Of a stretch of DNA of 19,926 nucleotides, positions 7,273 through 15,040 are shown in pieces. Source of the stretch: Oscillospiraceae bacterium. Its GTDB lineage: Bacteria; Bacillota_A; Clostridia; Oscillospirales; Oscillospiraceae. Below the pieces are notes generated by a model. The model searched no databases and was not told the DNA's origin. It saw only the letters and a list, made by a program, of their open reading frames with translations. The position numbers were made by a program, and so were the translations under genes. The stretch spans positions 1 to 19,926 of the forward strand of contig CADAPN010000042.1 in NCBI GenBank assembly GCA_902789835.1. The letters are read 5' to 3'. How positions within the stretch are numbered: position 1 is the first letter of the stretch; the number at the start of each line of letters is the position of its first letter.

Positions 7273-8142
7273 ATGAGAAGAACGATTGCAATGCTGCTGG
7301 CCGTCATGATGCTGTTTGCACTGGCCGCCACCCAGGCCTTTGCGGCCGATGCCGAAGTTCCCAGCGGCGTGGAGGACGGTGTCCTCACCATCGCCATGGA
7401 ATGTGCCTATGCCCCGTACAACTGGACCCAGACCGACGATGCCAACGGCGCCGTTCCCATCGCGAATGTCCCCGGCTCCTATGCCAACGGCTATGACGTC
7501 ATGATCGGCAAGAAGATCTGCGAAGCCAACGGCTGGGAACTCGAGGTTATCCAGTCCGACTGGGATTCCCTGGTTCCCGGTGTCCAGACCGGCACCTTTG
7601 ACGCCGTCATCGCCGGCCAGTCCATGACCGCCGAGCGCGCCGAGCAGGTCGACTTTGCCGGCCCCTACTTCTATGCGACCATCGTCTGCCTGACCAAGGC
7701 GGAGAGCCCCCTGGCCTCTGCAACCGGCATTGCGGACCTCGCCGGACACAGCTGCACTGCACAGATCGCCACCATCTGGTATGACACCTGCCTGCCCCAG
7801 ATCGAAGGCGCCAAGATCATGACCGCCGCCGAGACCGCCCCGGCCATGCTGATGGCGCTGGAGACCGATACGGTTGAGTTTGTCTGCACCGATATGCCCA
7901 CTGCCCAGGGCGCCGTGGCGGCCTATCCCGACATGACGATTCTGGACTTCTCCGGTACGGACGGCGACTTCCAGTTCACCGAGCAGGAGCGTGCCGAGAA
8001 CGTCAACATCGGTGTCTCCATGATGAAGGGCAACACCGTCCTGAAGGAAGCCATCGACGAAGTGCTTTCCACCATGACGGCGGATGACTTCAACGACCTG
8101 ATGGCCGAGGCCATCTCCATCCAGCCCCTGAGCGAGGACTAA
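7273..8142 (+). CDS. Amino-acid ABC transporter substrate-binding protein (probably lysine)
   Basis: The ATG at 7273 is chosen over an upstream in-frame GTG because it has an AAAGGA site six bases before it and opens directly into a signal peptide (MRRTIAMLLAVMMLFALAAT, ending QAFA). The mature part follows the solute-binding protein family 3 pattern: VLTIAMECAYAPYNW, GYDVMIGKKICEA, DSLVPGVQTGTFDAVIAGQS, MTAERAEQVDFAGPYF, and a C-terminal TADDFNDLM helix. The protein has 289 residues, a little longer than usual. No lipobox cysteine follows the signal peptide, although binding proteins of Gram-positive bacteria are normally lipoproteins. Codons end mostly in C, more strictly than in the neighbouring genes, which fits high expression. 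The lysine riboswitch upstream suggests lysine import; arginine or ornithine specificity cannot be excluded. Confidence 0.85.
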   Translation: MRRTIAMLLAVMMLFALAATQAFAADAEVPSGVEDGVLTIAMECAYAPYNWTQTDDANGAVPIANVPGSYANGYDVMIGKKICEANGWELEVIQSDWDSLVPGVQTGTFDAVIAGQSMTAERAEQVDFAGPYFYATIVCLTKAESPLASATGIADLAGHSCTAQIATIWYDTCLPQIEGAKIMTAAETAPAMLMALETDTVEFVCTDMPTAQGAVAAYPDMTILDFSGTDGDFQFTEQERAENVNIGVSMMKGNTVLKEAIDEVLSTMTADDFNDLMAEAISIQPLSED

Positions 8143-8158
8143 GTTTCGGAGAACAGAT

Positions 8159-8183
8159 TCTTCCCCGCCTCCGGCGGGGAAGA
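8159..8183 (+). repeat. Perfect GC hairpin after the binding-protein gene
   Basis: TCTTCCCCGCC (8159-8169) and GGCGGGGAAGA (8173-8183) form an 11-pair stem with a TCC loop, 16 bases after the stop codon. No T-run follows. It could protect the 3' end of the abundant binding-protein mRNA. Its stem resembles those in the tandem repeats at 14885-15031. Confidence 0.6.
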
Positions 8184-8261
8184 TGCGGTGTGCCAACCGA
8201 CAGACCGGCCCCTGAGCGAGGACTGATCTCAGACAGGCGAAAACCATCCCAGAACAAAACC

Positions 8262-8288
8262 GGGCGGGAGCTGAACTCCCGCCCTTTT
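8262..8288 (+). terminator. Leaky intrinsic terminator between binding protein and permease
   Basis: GGGCGGGAG (8262-8270) and CTCCCGCCC (8276-8284) form a nine-pair stem with a five-base loop, followed by TTTT. The T-run is short and the permease and ATPase genes follow closely. Partial read-through is therefore likely, giving more binding protein than membrane components. Confidence 0.7.
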
Positions 8289-8319
8289 GATGACAGAACG
8301 TACAGTAAGGAGCAGACGC

Positions 8320-9168
8320 ATGAACAAGTTTGCACAGCTTGCGGCAGACATTACCAAGCTTTGGACCAAATACGGCTCGGCGTACCTGAGCGGTATTGAG
8401 AACACCCTGATTCTCGCGCTTGTGGGCACGGTGATCGGGTGCCTGATCGGCTTTGTCTGCGGAATTCTCAACACCATTCCCCGGCGAGAAAACGACCACC
8501 CGCTGAAGAAGTTTATCCTGACCCTGGTCCGGGTGATCATCCGGATCTATGTGGAGGTCTTCCGCGGCACGCCGATGGTGCTGCAGGCGGTGTTTCTGTT
8601 CTACGGACTTCCGTACTTTACGGACAACGCGGTGAAGTTTACCTCCGTCTGGGCGGCCGCCATCGTCGTCGTGTCCATCAATACCGGCGCCTACATGGCC
8701 GAATCGGTCCGCGGCGGCATCATTTCCGTTGACCCCGGCCAGACCGAGGGCGCCATGGCCATCGGCATGACCCACGTGCAGACCATGACGAGCGTGATTC
8801 TCCCGCAGGCGCTTCGCAACATCATGCCGCAGATCGGAAACAACTTCATCATCAACGTGAAGGACACTTCCGTCATGTTCATCATCGGCTTCCCCGATTT
8901 CTTCGCGGCGCACCGCGCCACGGTGGGTGCGAGCTATCTTTACTTCCCCTCGGCCACGGTGGAGATGGTGGGCTATCTCACCATGACGCTTCTTGCGTCC
9001 TTCCTGCTGCGCTGGGTGGAGAAGAAGATGGACGGCTCCGGCAACTATGAACTGGTTCAGGAGGATCAGCTTACCATGACCGCCGGAACCTACCGGCATC
9101 CGGACAGGGGAACGCCCTTTGACGAGCGCAGTAAAGAGTACGAGAACCGTGAAAAGGAGGCGGAATAA
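8320..9168 (+). CDS. Amino-acid ABC transporter permease
   Basis: The 282-residue inner-membrane protein belongs to the HisM/GlnP type permeases. The ATG at 8320 has a TAAGGAG site seven bases upstream and gives a start [20 protein letters not shown]; a TTG further upstream lies inside the terminator stem and is less likely. The family motif [20 protein letters not shown] is clear. The EAA-type loop that contacts the ATPase is at about residues 143-168 ([20 protein letters not shown], then [13 protein letters not shown]). About five membrane segments are seen. A charged C-terminal tail after the last segment (residues about 245-282) is longer than usual. Only one permease gene is present, so a homodimer is inferred. 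It is likely cotranscribed with the next gene, whose start lies two bases after this stop. Confidence 0.88.
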   Translation: MNKFAQLAADITKLWTKYGSAYLSGIENTLILALVGTVIGCLIGFVCGILNTIPRRENDHPLKKFILTLVRVIIRIYVEVFRGTPMVLQAVFLFYGLPYFTDNAVKFTSVWAAAIVVVSINTGAYMAESVRGGIISVDPGQTEGAMAIGMTHVQTMTSVILPQALRNIMPQIGNNFIINVKDTSVMFIIGFPDFFAAHRATVGASYLYFPSATVEMVGYLTMTLLASFLLRWVEKKMDGSGNYELVQEDQLTMTAGTYRHPDRGTPFDERSKEYENREKEAE

Positions 9169-9169
9169 G

Positions 9170-9907
9170 ATGGAAGACATGATTCTGCAGATTAACCATC
9201 TCTCCAAGTCTTTCGGCTCCCATGAAGTGCTCAGGGACATCGACTTCACGGTCCGACACGGGGATGTCATCAGCATCATCGGCGCTTCCGGCTCCGGAAA
9301 ATCCACGCTCCTGCGCTGCGTCAATCTCCTGGAGACACCCACCTCCGGCGAAATCCTCTACCACGGGAAGAACGTCCTGCAGCGCGGGACGAATCCGGCG
9401 GAATACCGGGCGCACGTGGGCATGGTGTTTCAGTCCTTCAACCTCTTCAACAACATGTCGGTCCTCGAAAACTGCATGGTGGGACAGATCAAGGTGCTGA
9501 AGAAGGACAGGGCGGCGGCACGGGAGCACGCCATGCACTATCTGGACAAGGTCGGTATGACACCCTATATCAACGCCCGTCCGCGGCAGATTTCCGGCGG
9601 CCAGAAGCAGCGCGTCGCGATCGCGCGGGCAATGGCGATGGATCCGGAAGTGCTGCTGTTCGACGAGCCGACCTCGGCCCTGGACCCGGAGATGGTCGGG
9701 GAAGTCCTGACGGTTATGAAGGATCTGGCCGAGAGCGGCATGACGATGCTTGTCGTCACCCATGAAATGGCCTTTGCGCGGGACGTGAGCAGGCGGGTCG
9801 TCTACATGAACGACGGCGTCATCTGTGAGCAGGGAAGTCCGGAAGAGATTTTCGGCAATCCCCGGAAACAGGAGACCATCGACTTCCTGTCCCGATTCCG
9901 GGGCTGA
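9170..9907 (+). CDS. Amino-acid ABC transporter ATP-binding protein
   Basis: The 245-residue ATPase has every hallmark of the GlnQ/HisP group: Walker [10 protein letters not shown] (residues 38-46), Q-loop VFQSFNLF, signature [17 protein letters not shown] (from residue 141), Walker [14 protein letters not shown] (D165, E166), and the H-loop in [12 protein letters not shown]. The start at 9170 has an AAAAGGAGG site nine bases upstream, within the end of the permease gene. It powers uptake through the upstream permease. The operon ends here: a strong hairpin and a new promoter follow within 60 bp. Confidence 0.93.
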   Translation: MEDMILQINHLSKSFGSHEVLRDIDFTVRHGDVISIIGASGSGKSTLLRCVNLLETPTSGEILYHGKNVLQRGTNPAEYRAHVGMVFQSFNLFNNMSVLENCMVGQIKVLKKDRAAAREHAMHYLDKVGMTPYINARPRQISGGQKQRVAIARAMAMDPEVLLFDEPTSALDPEMVGEVLTVMKDLAESGMTMLVVTHEMAFARDVSRRVVYMNDGVICEQGSPEEIFGNPRKQETIDFLSRFRG

Positions 9908-9930
9908 ACAGAGGCAGAGCCAGAGGCTTT

Positions 9931-9966
9931 CGGAGCCGGCGGATGATATTGATTCCGCCGGCTCCG
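9931..9966 (+). terminator. Strong hairpin after the ABC operon
   Basis: CGGAGCCGGCGGA (9931-9943) and TCCGCCGGCTCCG (9954-9966) form a perfect 13-pair stem with a ten-base loop. There is no T-run after it, so it may end transcripts poorly or act as a 3' end stabiliser. The -35 box of the next gene lies in its loop and first paired base. Confidence 0.55.
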
Positions 9967-9977
9967 CGTGTTATAAT
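9949..9977 (+). promoter_or_regulatory. Sigma-A promoter of the TrkA-N/RyR membrane protein gene
   Basis: TTGATT (9949-9954), a 17-base spacer and a perfect TATAAT (9972-9977) form a good promoter. Transcription would begin near 9984, giving a leader of about 25 bases. GGAGG at 9997-10001 is the ribosome binding site. Confidence 0.75.
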
Positions 9978-10008
9978 CGGATTCACCAATCTGAACGGAG
10001 GCATGCCG

Positions 10009-11883
10009 ATGCGCCCAATTCTGAGTTTGATTCTCTCGACACTGGTCTTTTTTGCCATGATCCTTGCCCTGGTGCTCAAGCCGACGGCTGCGCGCCGACT
10101 GAGCACGGTGTTCATGACGATCGGTGTCATCGGCGGCCTGCTCATCTACGGGATCGGATACACGGAGGCGTTTCAGGGGGACCTGGCCATGACGGTGATC
10201 CGCACCCCGATGACCGTCATCCGCATGTTCATCGGCGTCAATGATCTGGACACCATCAAAAACACGGCCCCGGTTTCCACCCGGACCGGTCTGAGCGTCT
10301 TCTGGACGGTACACCTGATGGCGTTCTATTCCATGGCCAGCGCCGCCATGTACACCATCGGCGCGGGGGTGCTGCGTTACCTGCGCTTTGTGCTGGCCCG
10401 CCACGGGGACCTCACGCTGATTTACGGCATCAACGAAAAAAGCGTCATGCTTGGACACCAATGTATCGAGAGGGGAAAGACCTCGGTGGTTTTCATCGCC
10501 GAAAGCGCCGACGAGGCCACGGTGAACGACCTGAATACGGCGGGAATGTCCGTCCTGACTGGGAACGCGGCGGTGCAGTGTGAACAGTCCGTCATCCGCA
10601 AACTGCGGATCCGGAAACGGAGGCTCACGGTCTACGCCCTCGACCGCGCGGAGGATGAGAATCTGTTCTACGCGCTGCGGCTGAAGGCGGCACTGGAAAA
10701 AGCCGGTGTTCCGGTAAAAAACACCCAGATTACCCTGCCCGGGGCCGAGGATATTCTGGCGCCCATGCTCCAGGCTTCGGAAGCGGCCTACGGTTTCGGC
10801 TATGTCAATGTGTATGACGCGGCGGATCTGGCGGCACGCGCGCTGATCCGAACCTGCCCGCCCTGGAGCTTCATGCATTTCAATGCCGAAGGCTTTGCGA
10901 CGGAGGACTTTGACTGTGTGGTGGCGGGCTTCGGACGACATGGACAGGCGGCGCTGAAGAAGCTGGTCATGAACGGCCAGTTTGCCGGGAGTACCTTCCA
11001 CGCGGCGGTGTTTTCGCCGAATGTGGAAAACGAAGCGGGCTTCCTGGAGGAGGACAGCCCGGAGCTGCTGCGGCAGTATGACATCCGGCGCTATGCGGCC
11101 GATGCGCGAAGCAGTGCGTTTTATGAATACATCCGGACGCATCTGGGCAGCCTGAAGATCATTGCCGTCTGTACCGGGGACGAGGCCATGAACCGGGAGA
11201 TCTCGGACAATCTGATGCTCTATCTCCGGCGGAATCACGCGGAGCGGATCTGTGTCGTGCAGTGTGATGACAGCGGTGTCCGATATCAGGAGACGCTTGG
11301 CAAACCGATCATCCGGACGGAGATCTGCGCGCTGGATTATCTCTCGGCGAAGGACGCGGACCGCCTGGCGATCCTGCTCAACAGCACCTATGACAGCTCG
11401 GAGCGGAGCGACTGGGAGAAATGGATGGCCTGCGACAGCTTCGGGAAAATGTCTTCCCGGGCCTCGGCGGACTTTATCCCCGCCTTCATCCGCATTTCCG
11501 GCAGCAGCCGGGATGAAATCCTGTCCGGCAAATGGAATCCGGATGAGAGCCTGCGTCAGGTGCTGGGGCAGACCGAGCATCTGCGCTGGTGCGCGTTTCA
11601 TTATGCCATGGGCTATGTCCGGATGAGCCGGATGGAATTCGAAGCCAACATCGAAGCGTTTACCCGCCTGAAGGCGGAGGGAAAGCAGCCCGGATTTCGG
11701 ATCTCGAAAAACCCCGGAGAGAGAAAGCACGCCTGCCTTATTCCATGGGAGGATCTGGACGCGCTCTCCGAGGAGGAAAACCGCGTGACCGGCCGGAACG
11801 TGGATTACAAACAGGTCGACATCAACAATGTGCTGGCCCTGCCGAGGCTGCTCCTTGCCGAACAGGAAGCGGCAAAAAAGTGA
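10009..11883 (+). CDS. Membrane protein with TrkA-N/RCK-like Rossmann regions and C-terminal RyR-like domain
   Basis: The ATG at 10009 sits seven bases after GGAGG; an ATG at 10003 is too close to it. The 624-residue product has three hydrophobic segments (about 3-23, 32-50 and 97-121). A first Rossmann-like region follows from LTLIYGINEKSVMLGHQCIE (glycine 140) to about 250. A second is around DFDCVVAGFGRHGQAALKKL, with nucleotide-binding loop GFGRHG at 307-312. Both resemble the NAD/nucleotide-binding regions of TrkA-N/RCK proteins. The C-terminal part (about 480-605) looks like a RyR domain: TEHLRWCAFHYAMGYV (522-537), HACLIPWEDLDAL (from about 574), and a NVDYKQVDINN motif. The gene stands alone, with its own promoter and terminator. 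A nucleotide- or ligand-sensing role at the membrane, perhaps controlling an ion flux, is inference. The RyR call rests on pattern similarity only. Confidence 0.75.
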   Translation: MRPILSLILSTLVFFAMILALVLKPTAARRLSTVFMTIGVIGGLLIYGIGYTEAFQGDLAMTVIRTPMTVIRMFIGVNDLDTIKNTAPVSTRTGLSVFWTVHLMAFYSMASAAMYTIGAGVLRYLRFVLARHGDLTLIYGINEKSVMLGHQCIERGKTSVVFIAESADEATVNDLNTAGMSVLTGNAAVQCEQSVIRKLRIRKRRLTVYALDRAEDENLFYALRLKAALEKAGVPVKNTQITLPGAEDILAPMLQASEAAYGFGYVNVYDAADLAARALIRTCPPWSFMHFNAEGFATEDFDCVVAGFGRHGQAALKKLVMNGQFAGSTFHAAVFSPNVENEAGFLEEDSPELLRQYDIRRYAADARSSAFYEYIRTHLGSLKIIAVCTGDEAMNREISDNLMLYLRRNHAERICVVQCDDSGVRYQETLGKPIIRTEICALDYLSAKDADRLAILLNSTYDSSERSDWEKWMACDSFGKMSSRASADFIPAFIRISGSSRDEILSGKWNPDESLRQVLGQTEHLRWCAFHYAMGYVRMSRMEFEANIEAFTRLKAEGKQPGFRISKNPGERKHACLIPWEDLDALSEEENRVTGRNVDYKQVDINNVLALPRLLLAEQEAAKK

Positions 11884-11899
11884 AGAAGCGGTTCCGTAT

Positions 11900-11936
11900 A
11901 AGGAAAACACCGACCTCTCCGGTGTTTTCCTTTTTT
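11900..11936 (+). terminator. Intrinsic terminator after the TrkA-N/RyR gene
   Basis: AAGGAAAACACCG (11900-11912) pairs over 13 bases with CGGTGTTTTCCTT (11920-11932), with a seven-base loop and a run of T to 11936. This is a textbook Rho-independent terminator, 16 bases after the stop codon. Confidence 0.93.
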
Positions 11937-11973
11937 CTGCGGGGATAATCGGCGCGAATTTACAGACTCTTTA

Positions 11974-12002
11974 TTGCAACCGAAGAAAAAAGAGCGTATA
12001 AT
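11974..12002 (+). promoter_or_regulatory. Sigma-A promoter of uvrA
   Basis: TTGCAA (11974-11979), a 17-base spacer and a perfect TATAAT (11997-12002) form a strong promoter about 40 bp before the uvrA ATG. I did not see a LexA-type box (GAAC-N4-GTTC) near it, so SOS control is not supported. Confidence 0.85.
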
Positions 12003-12041
12003 AAAACAGTTACAGAATAAGCAGGTAAGGAACCGGATTGC

Positions 12042-14876
12042 ATGCAGGAAAACATCGTTATCAAAGGCGCGAGAGAGAACAACCTCAAAAACATCGACGT
12101 GGAGATTCCCCGGGACAAACTGACGGTCGTCACGGGACTTTCCGGAAGCGGGAAATCCAGCCTGGCGTTTGATACCATCTATGCCGAAGGGCAGCGCCGT
12201 TATGTCGAGAGCCTAAGCTCCTATGCGAGAATGTTTCTCGGACAGATGGACAAGCCCGATGTGGACTCCATCGACGGACTCTCGCCGGCCATCTCCATTG
12301 ACCAGAAGACCACGTCAAAGAACCCCCGTTCCACCGTGGGAACGGTGACGGAGATCTATGACTATCTCCGCCTGCTGTACGCGCGCATCGGGATTCCGCA
12401 CTGCCCAAAGTGCGGGCGTGAGATCCGCCAGCAGACCGTGGACCAGATCATCGACCGCCTGATGCAGCTTCCGGAGGGAACAAAGCTCTCCCTGCTGGCA
12501 CCGGTGGTGCGCGGCAAAAAAGGCGAGCACAGAAAAATACTGGAAGATGCAAAGCGCTCCGGCTATGTTCGGGCCCGCGTGGACGGCCTGGTCTATGACC
12601 TGGCGGAAGAGATTCCGCTGGACAAGAACAAAAAGCATACCATCGAGGTCATCGTCGACCGCATTGCTATCAAGGACAGCATCCGCCGCCGTCTCACGGA
12701 TTCGGCCGAGACAGCGCTGAGCCTCTCCGGAGGCCTGCTGACGGCGGAGCTGAAGGACACCGAGGAGGAGCTCAGCTTCTCCCAGAACTACGCCTGTCCG
12801 GACTGCGGAATCTCACTGGAAGAGATTACCCCGCGCCTGTTTTCCTTCAACAATCCCCACGGCGCCTGCCCGACCTGTTCGGGACTTGGGATTCAGATGC
12901 TCATCGACCCGGAGCTTATCATGCCCAACCGAAAGCTCAGCATCGAAAACGGCGGCATCAACGCCTCGGGCTGGGGAAATGTGAAAGCGGACGGAATCTC
13001 GAAGATGTACTTCGACGCCATGGCAAAGAAGTACCATTTCAAGCTCTCCGACCCCATCGAAACCCTGTCGCCGGAAGCCATCGACGCGATCCTCTACGGA
13101 ACGAAGGGCGAACCGCTGCAGCTGCGCTATGAAAAGGCGGACGGCCACGGCGTGATCAAGAGAGAATTCGAGGGCATTGTTCCGAACCTGGAACGGCGCT
13201 ATCGCGAGACCCAGAGCCCCGGAATGCGGGCGGAGATCGAGTCCTGCATGTCCGAGACGCCCTGCCCCGCCTGCGGCGGCCAGCGCCTGAAGCAGACCGC
13301 TCTCGCGGTGACGGTGGGCGGCAAGAACATCGCCGAGCTTACGAAGCTCTCGGTGGTGAATGCGGCGATATTCCTCAACGGTCTGACCCTCACGCCGAAG
13401 GAACAGCTGATCGCGGCCCAGATCATCAAAGAGATCCGCAGCAGGCTTGACTTCCTGAGCAGTGTGGGCCTGGGCTACCTGACGCTCTCTCGGGCCTCGG
13501 GAACGCTCTCGGGCGGCGAGAGCCAGAGAATCCGTCTCGCGACCCAGATCGGGTCGAGCCTCATGGGCGTGCTGTACATTCTGGACGAACCGAGCATCGG
13601 CCTGCATCAGCGGGACAACGCCAAGCTCCTGAAAACGCTGTACCGCCTGCGCGACCTGGGAAACACCCTGGTCGTGGTGGAGCATGACGAAGAGACCATG
13701 CGCGCGGCCGACCATGTCATCGACATCGGTCCCGGCGCCGGCATCAACGGCGGAAAGGTGGTCTGCGCGGGAACCGTGGACGACCTGTGCGCCTGCCCGG
13801 AGTCGGTTACCGGCCAGTATCTCAGCGGGCGCAAGAAGATCCCCGTCCCCACCGCGCGCCGGCAGGGCAACGGCCATGAGCTTGTCATCCGCGGCGCAGC
13901 GGAGCACAACCTGAAGGGGATCGACGTACACTTCCCCCTGGGCGAACTGATCTGTGTCACCGGCGTATCCGGGAGCGGAAAGTCCTCCCTGATCCAGGAA
14001 ATCCTTTACAAGGTCCTGGCATCGGAAAAGAACCGGGCCAAGGTGCATCCGGGCAAATTCGACAGCATCGAGGGCCTGGACTATGTCGACAAGGTCATTG
14101 CCCTGGACCAGAGCCCCATCGGGCGAACCCCCCGCTCCAACCCGGCGACCTACACGGGGCTGTTTGACGATATCCGCAATCTGTTCGCCGCCACCCAGGA
14201 CGCAAGGCTGCGCGGTTACAATCAGGGGCGTTTTTCCTTCAACACGAAGGGCGGACGCTGTGAAGCCTGCTCCGGCGACGGCTTGGTGAAGATCGAGATG
14301 CACTTCCTGCCGGATGTATACGTCCCCTGCGAGGTCTGCGGCGGACGGCGCTACAACCGGGAGACCCTGGAGGTGCGCTACAAGGGAAAGAACATCTCGG
14401 AGGTTCTGGAGATGACCGTGGAAGAGGCCCTCGGCTTCTTCACCAATCAGGAGAAGATCCGCGATCGGCTCCAGACGCTTTACGACGTCGGCCTCGGCTA
14501 CATCAAGCTGGGCCAGTCCAGTACGACGCTCTCCGGCGGCGAGGCCCAGCGGGTCAAGCTGGCGACGGAGCTCTCAAAACGAGCGACGGGGCGTACGGTC
14601 TATATTCTGGATGAGCCGACCACGGGCCTGCACGTTGCGGACGTCCACCGCCTGACGGACATCCTGTCCCGCCTCACCGACGCAGGGAACACCGTCATCG
14701 TGATCGAGCACAACCTGGATGTGATCAAAGTTGCCGACACCATCATCGACCTGGGCCCCGAGGGCGGCGACGAGGGCGGCGAGCTGGTCTTTGAAGGAAC
14801 GCCGGAGGACTGCGCCCGCTGCGAGGCGAGCTATACGGGGCAGTACCTGAAACAGGTGCTCAGCCTGGAAGAATAA
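12042..14876 (+). CDS. uvrA: Excinuclease ABC subunit A (UvrA)
   Basis: This 944-residue protein is the damage-recognition ATPase of nucleotide excision repair, working with UvrB and UvrC. It is full length. The first Walker A is GLSGSGKS at 32-39 and the second is GVSGSGKS at 641-648. Two ABC signatures are present: [17 protein letters not shown] and [17 protein letters not shown]. The DNA-binding zinc modules are intact, with C252/C255/C276/C279 and C740/C743/C763/C766, at nearly the same numbering as E. coli UvrA. Walker B motifs [13 protein letters not shown] and [13 protein letters not shown] follow. The start [14 protein letters not shown] is standard for the family. The AAGG site is 11 bases upstream, slightly far. 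Adjacent repair gene recD2 lies downstream across a repeat-filled gap. Confidence 0.97.
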   Translation: MQENIVIKGARENNLKNIDVEIPRDKLTVVTGLSGSGKSSLAFDTIYAEGQRRYVESLSSYARMFLGQMDKPDVDSIDGLSPAISIDQKTTSKNPRSTVGTVTEIYDYLRLLYARIGIPHCPKCGREIRQQTVDQIIDRLMQLPEGTKLSLLAPVVRGKKGEHRKILEDAKRSGYVRARVDGLVYDLAEEIPLDKNKKHTIEVIVDRIAIKDSIRRRLTDSAETALSLSGGLLTAELKDTEEELSFSQNYACPDCGISLEEITPRLFSFNNPHGACPTCSGLGIQMLIDPELIMPNRKLSIENGGINASGWGNVKADGISKMYFDAMAKKYHFKLSDPIETLSPEAIDAILYGTKGEPLQLRYEKADGHGVIKREFEGIVPNLERRYRETQSPGMRAEIESCMSETPCPACGGQRLKQTALAVTVGGKNIAELTKLSVVNAAIFLNGLTLTPKEQLIAAQIIKEIRSRLDFLSSVGLGYLTLSRASGTLSGGESQRIRLATQIGSSLMGVLYILDEPSIGLHQRDNAKLLKTLYRLRDLGNTLVVVEHDEETMRAADHVIDIGPGAGINGGKVVCAGTVDDLCACPESVTGQYLSGRKKIPVPTARRQGNGHELVIRGAAEHNLKGIDVHFPLGELICVTGVSGSGKSSLIQEILYKVLASEKNRAKVHPGKFDSIEGLDYVDKVIALDQSPIGRTPRSNPATYTGLFDDIRNLFAATQDARLRGYNQGRFSFNTKGGRCEACSGDGLVKIEMHFLPDVYVPCEVCGGRRYNRETLEVRYKGKNISEVLEMTVEEALGFFTNQEKIRDRLQTLYDVGLGYIKLGQSSTTLSGGEAQRVKLATELSKRATGRTVYILDEPTTGLHVADVHRLTDILSRLTDAGNTVIVIEHNLDVIKVADTIIDLGPEGGDEGGELVFEGTPEDCARCEASYTGQYLKQVLSLEE

Positions 14877-14884
14877 AAAGCCGC

Positions 14885-15031
14885 TAAGTTTTTGGAATAC
14901 CGGATTTCCCGCGCCGCTGGCGCGGGAAGACAAAGAGCCGATCAAGATTGGGAGTCGGTAAGCTTTTGGAATACCGGTCTTCCCGCGCCGCAGGCGCGGG
15001 AAAACAAAAAGCCATAGAGATTGGGAGTCAG
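14885..15031 (+). repeat. Two tandem copies of a 73-74 bp hairpin-bearing repeat
   Basis: Unit 1 (14885-14958) and unit 2 (14959-15031) share TAAG, TTTTGGAATACCGG, a palindrome TTCCCGCGCC-N3-GGCGCGGGAA (14906-14928 and 14980-15002), an ACAAA-AGCC block, and AGATTGGGAGTC. A third partial start, GTAAGC, follows at 15031. The upstream AAAAGCCGCTAAG after uvrA looks like the tail of another copy. The loops differ (GCT versus GCA). The hairpins have no T-run. This could be a REP-like dispersed repeat. The GGGAG inside the second unit is the only candidate ribosome binding site for recD2. Confidence 0.85.
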
Positions 15032-15040
15032 TAAGCTGCC

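Noticed and set aside
7111..9342. Long open frame (743 codons) on the minus strand across the ABC transporter operon
   Set aside because: It is antisense to three clear genes, is rich in His/Gly/Arg as expected from complementary GC-rich codons, and has no recognisable domain.
9802..11910. Long open frame (702 codons) on the minus strand opposite the TrkA-N/RyR gene
   Set aside because: Same antisense artefact; it also covers a promoter and a terminator for the plus-strand gene and shows no domain.
14906..15002. GC hairpins after uvrA as transcription terminators
   Set aside because: No T-run follows either stem on the plus or the minus strand, and they belong to a repeated unit.
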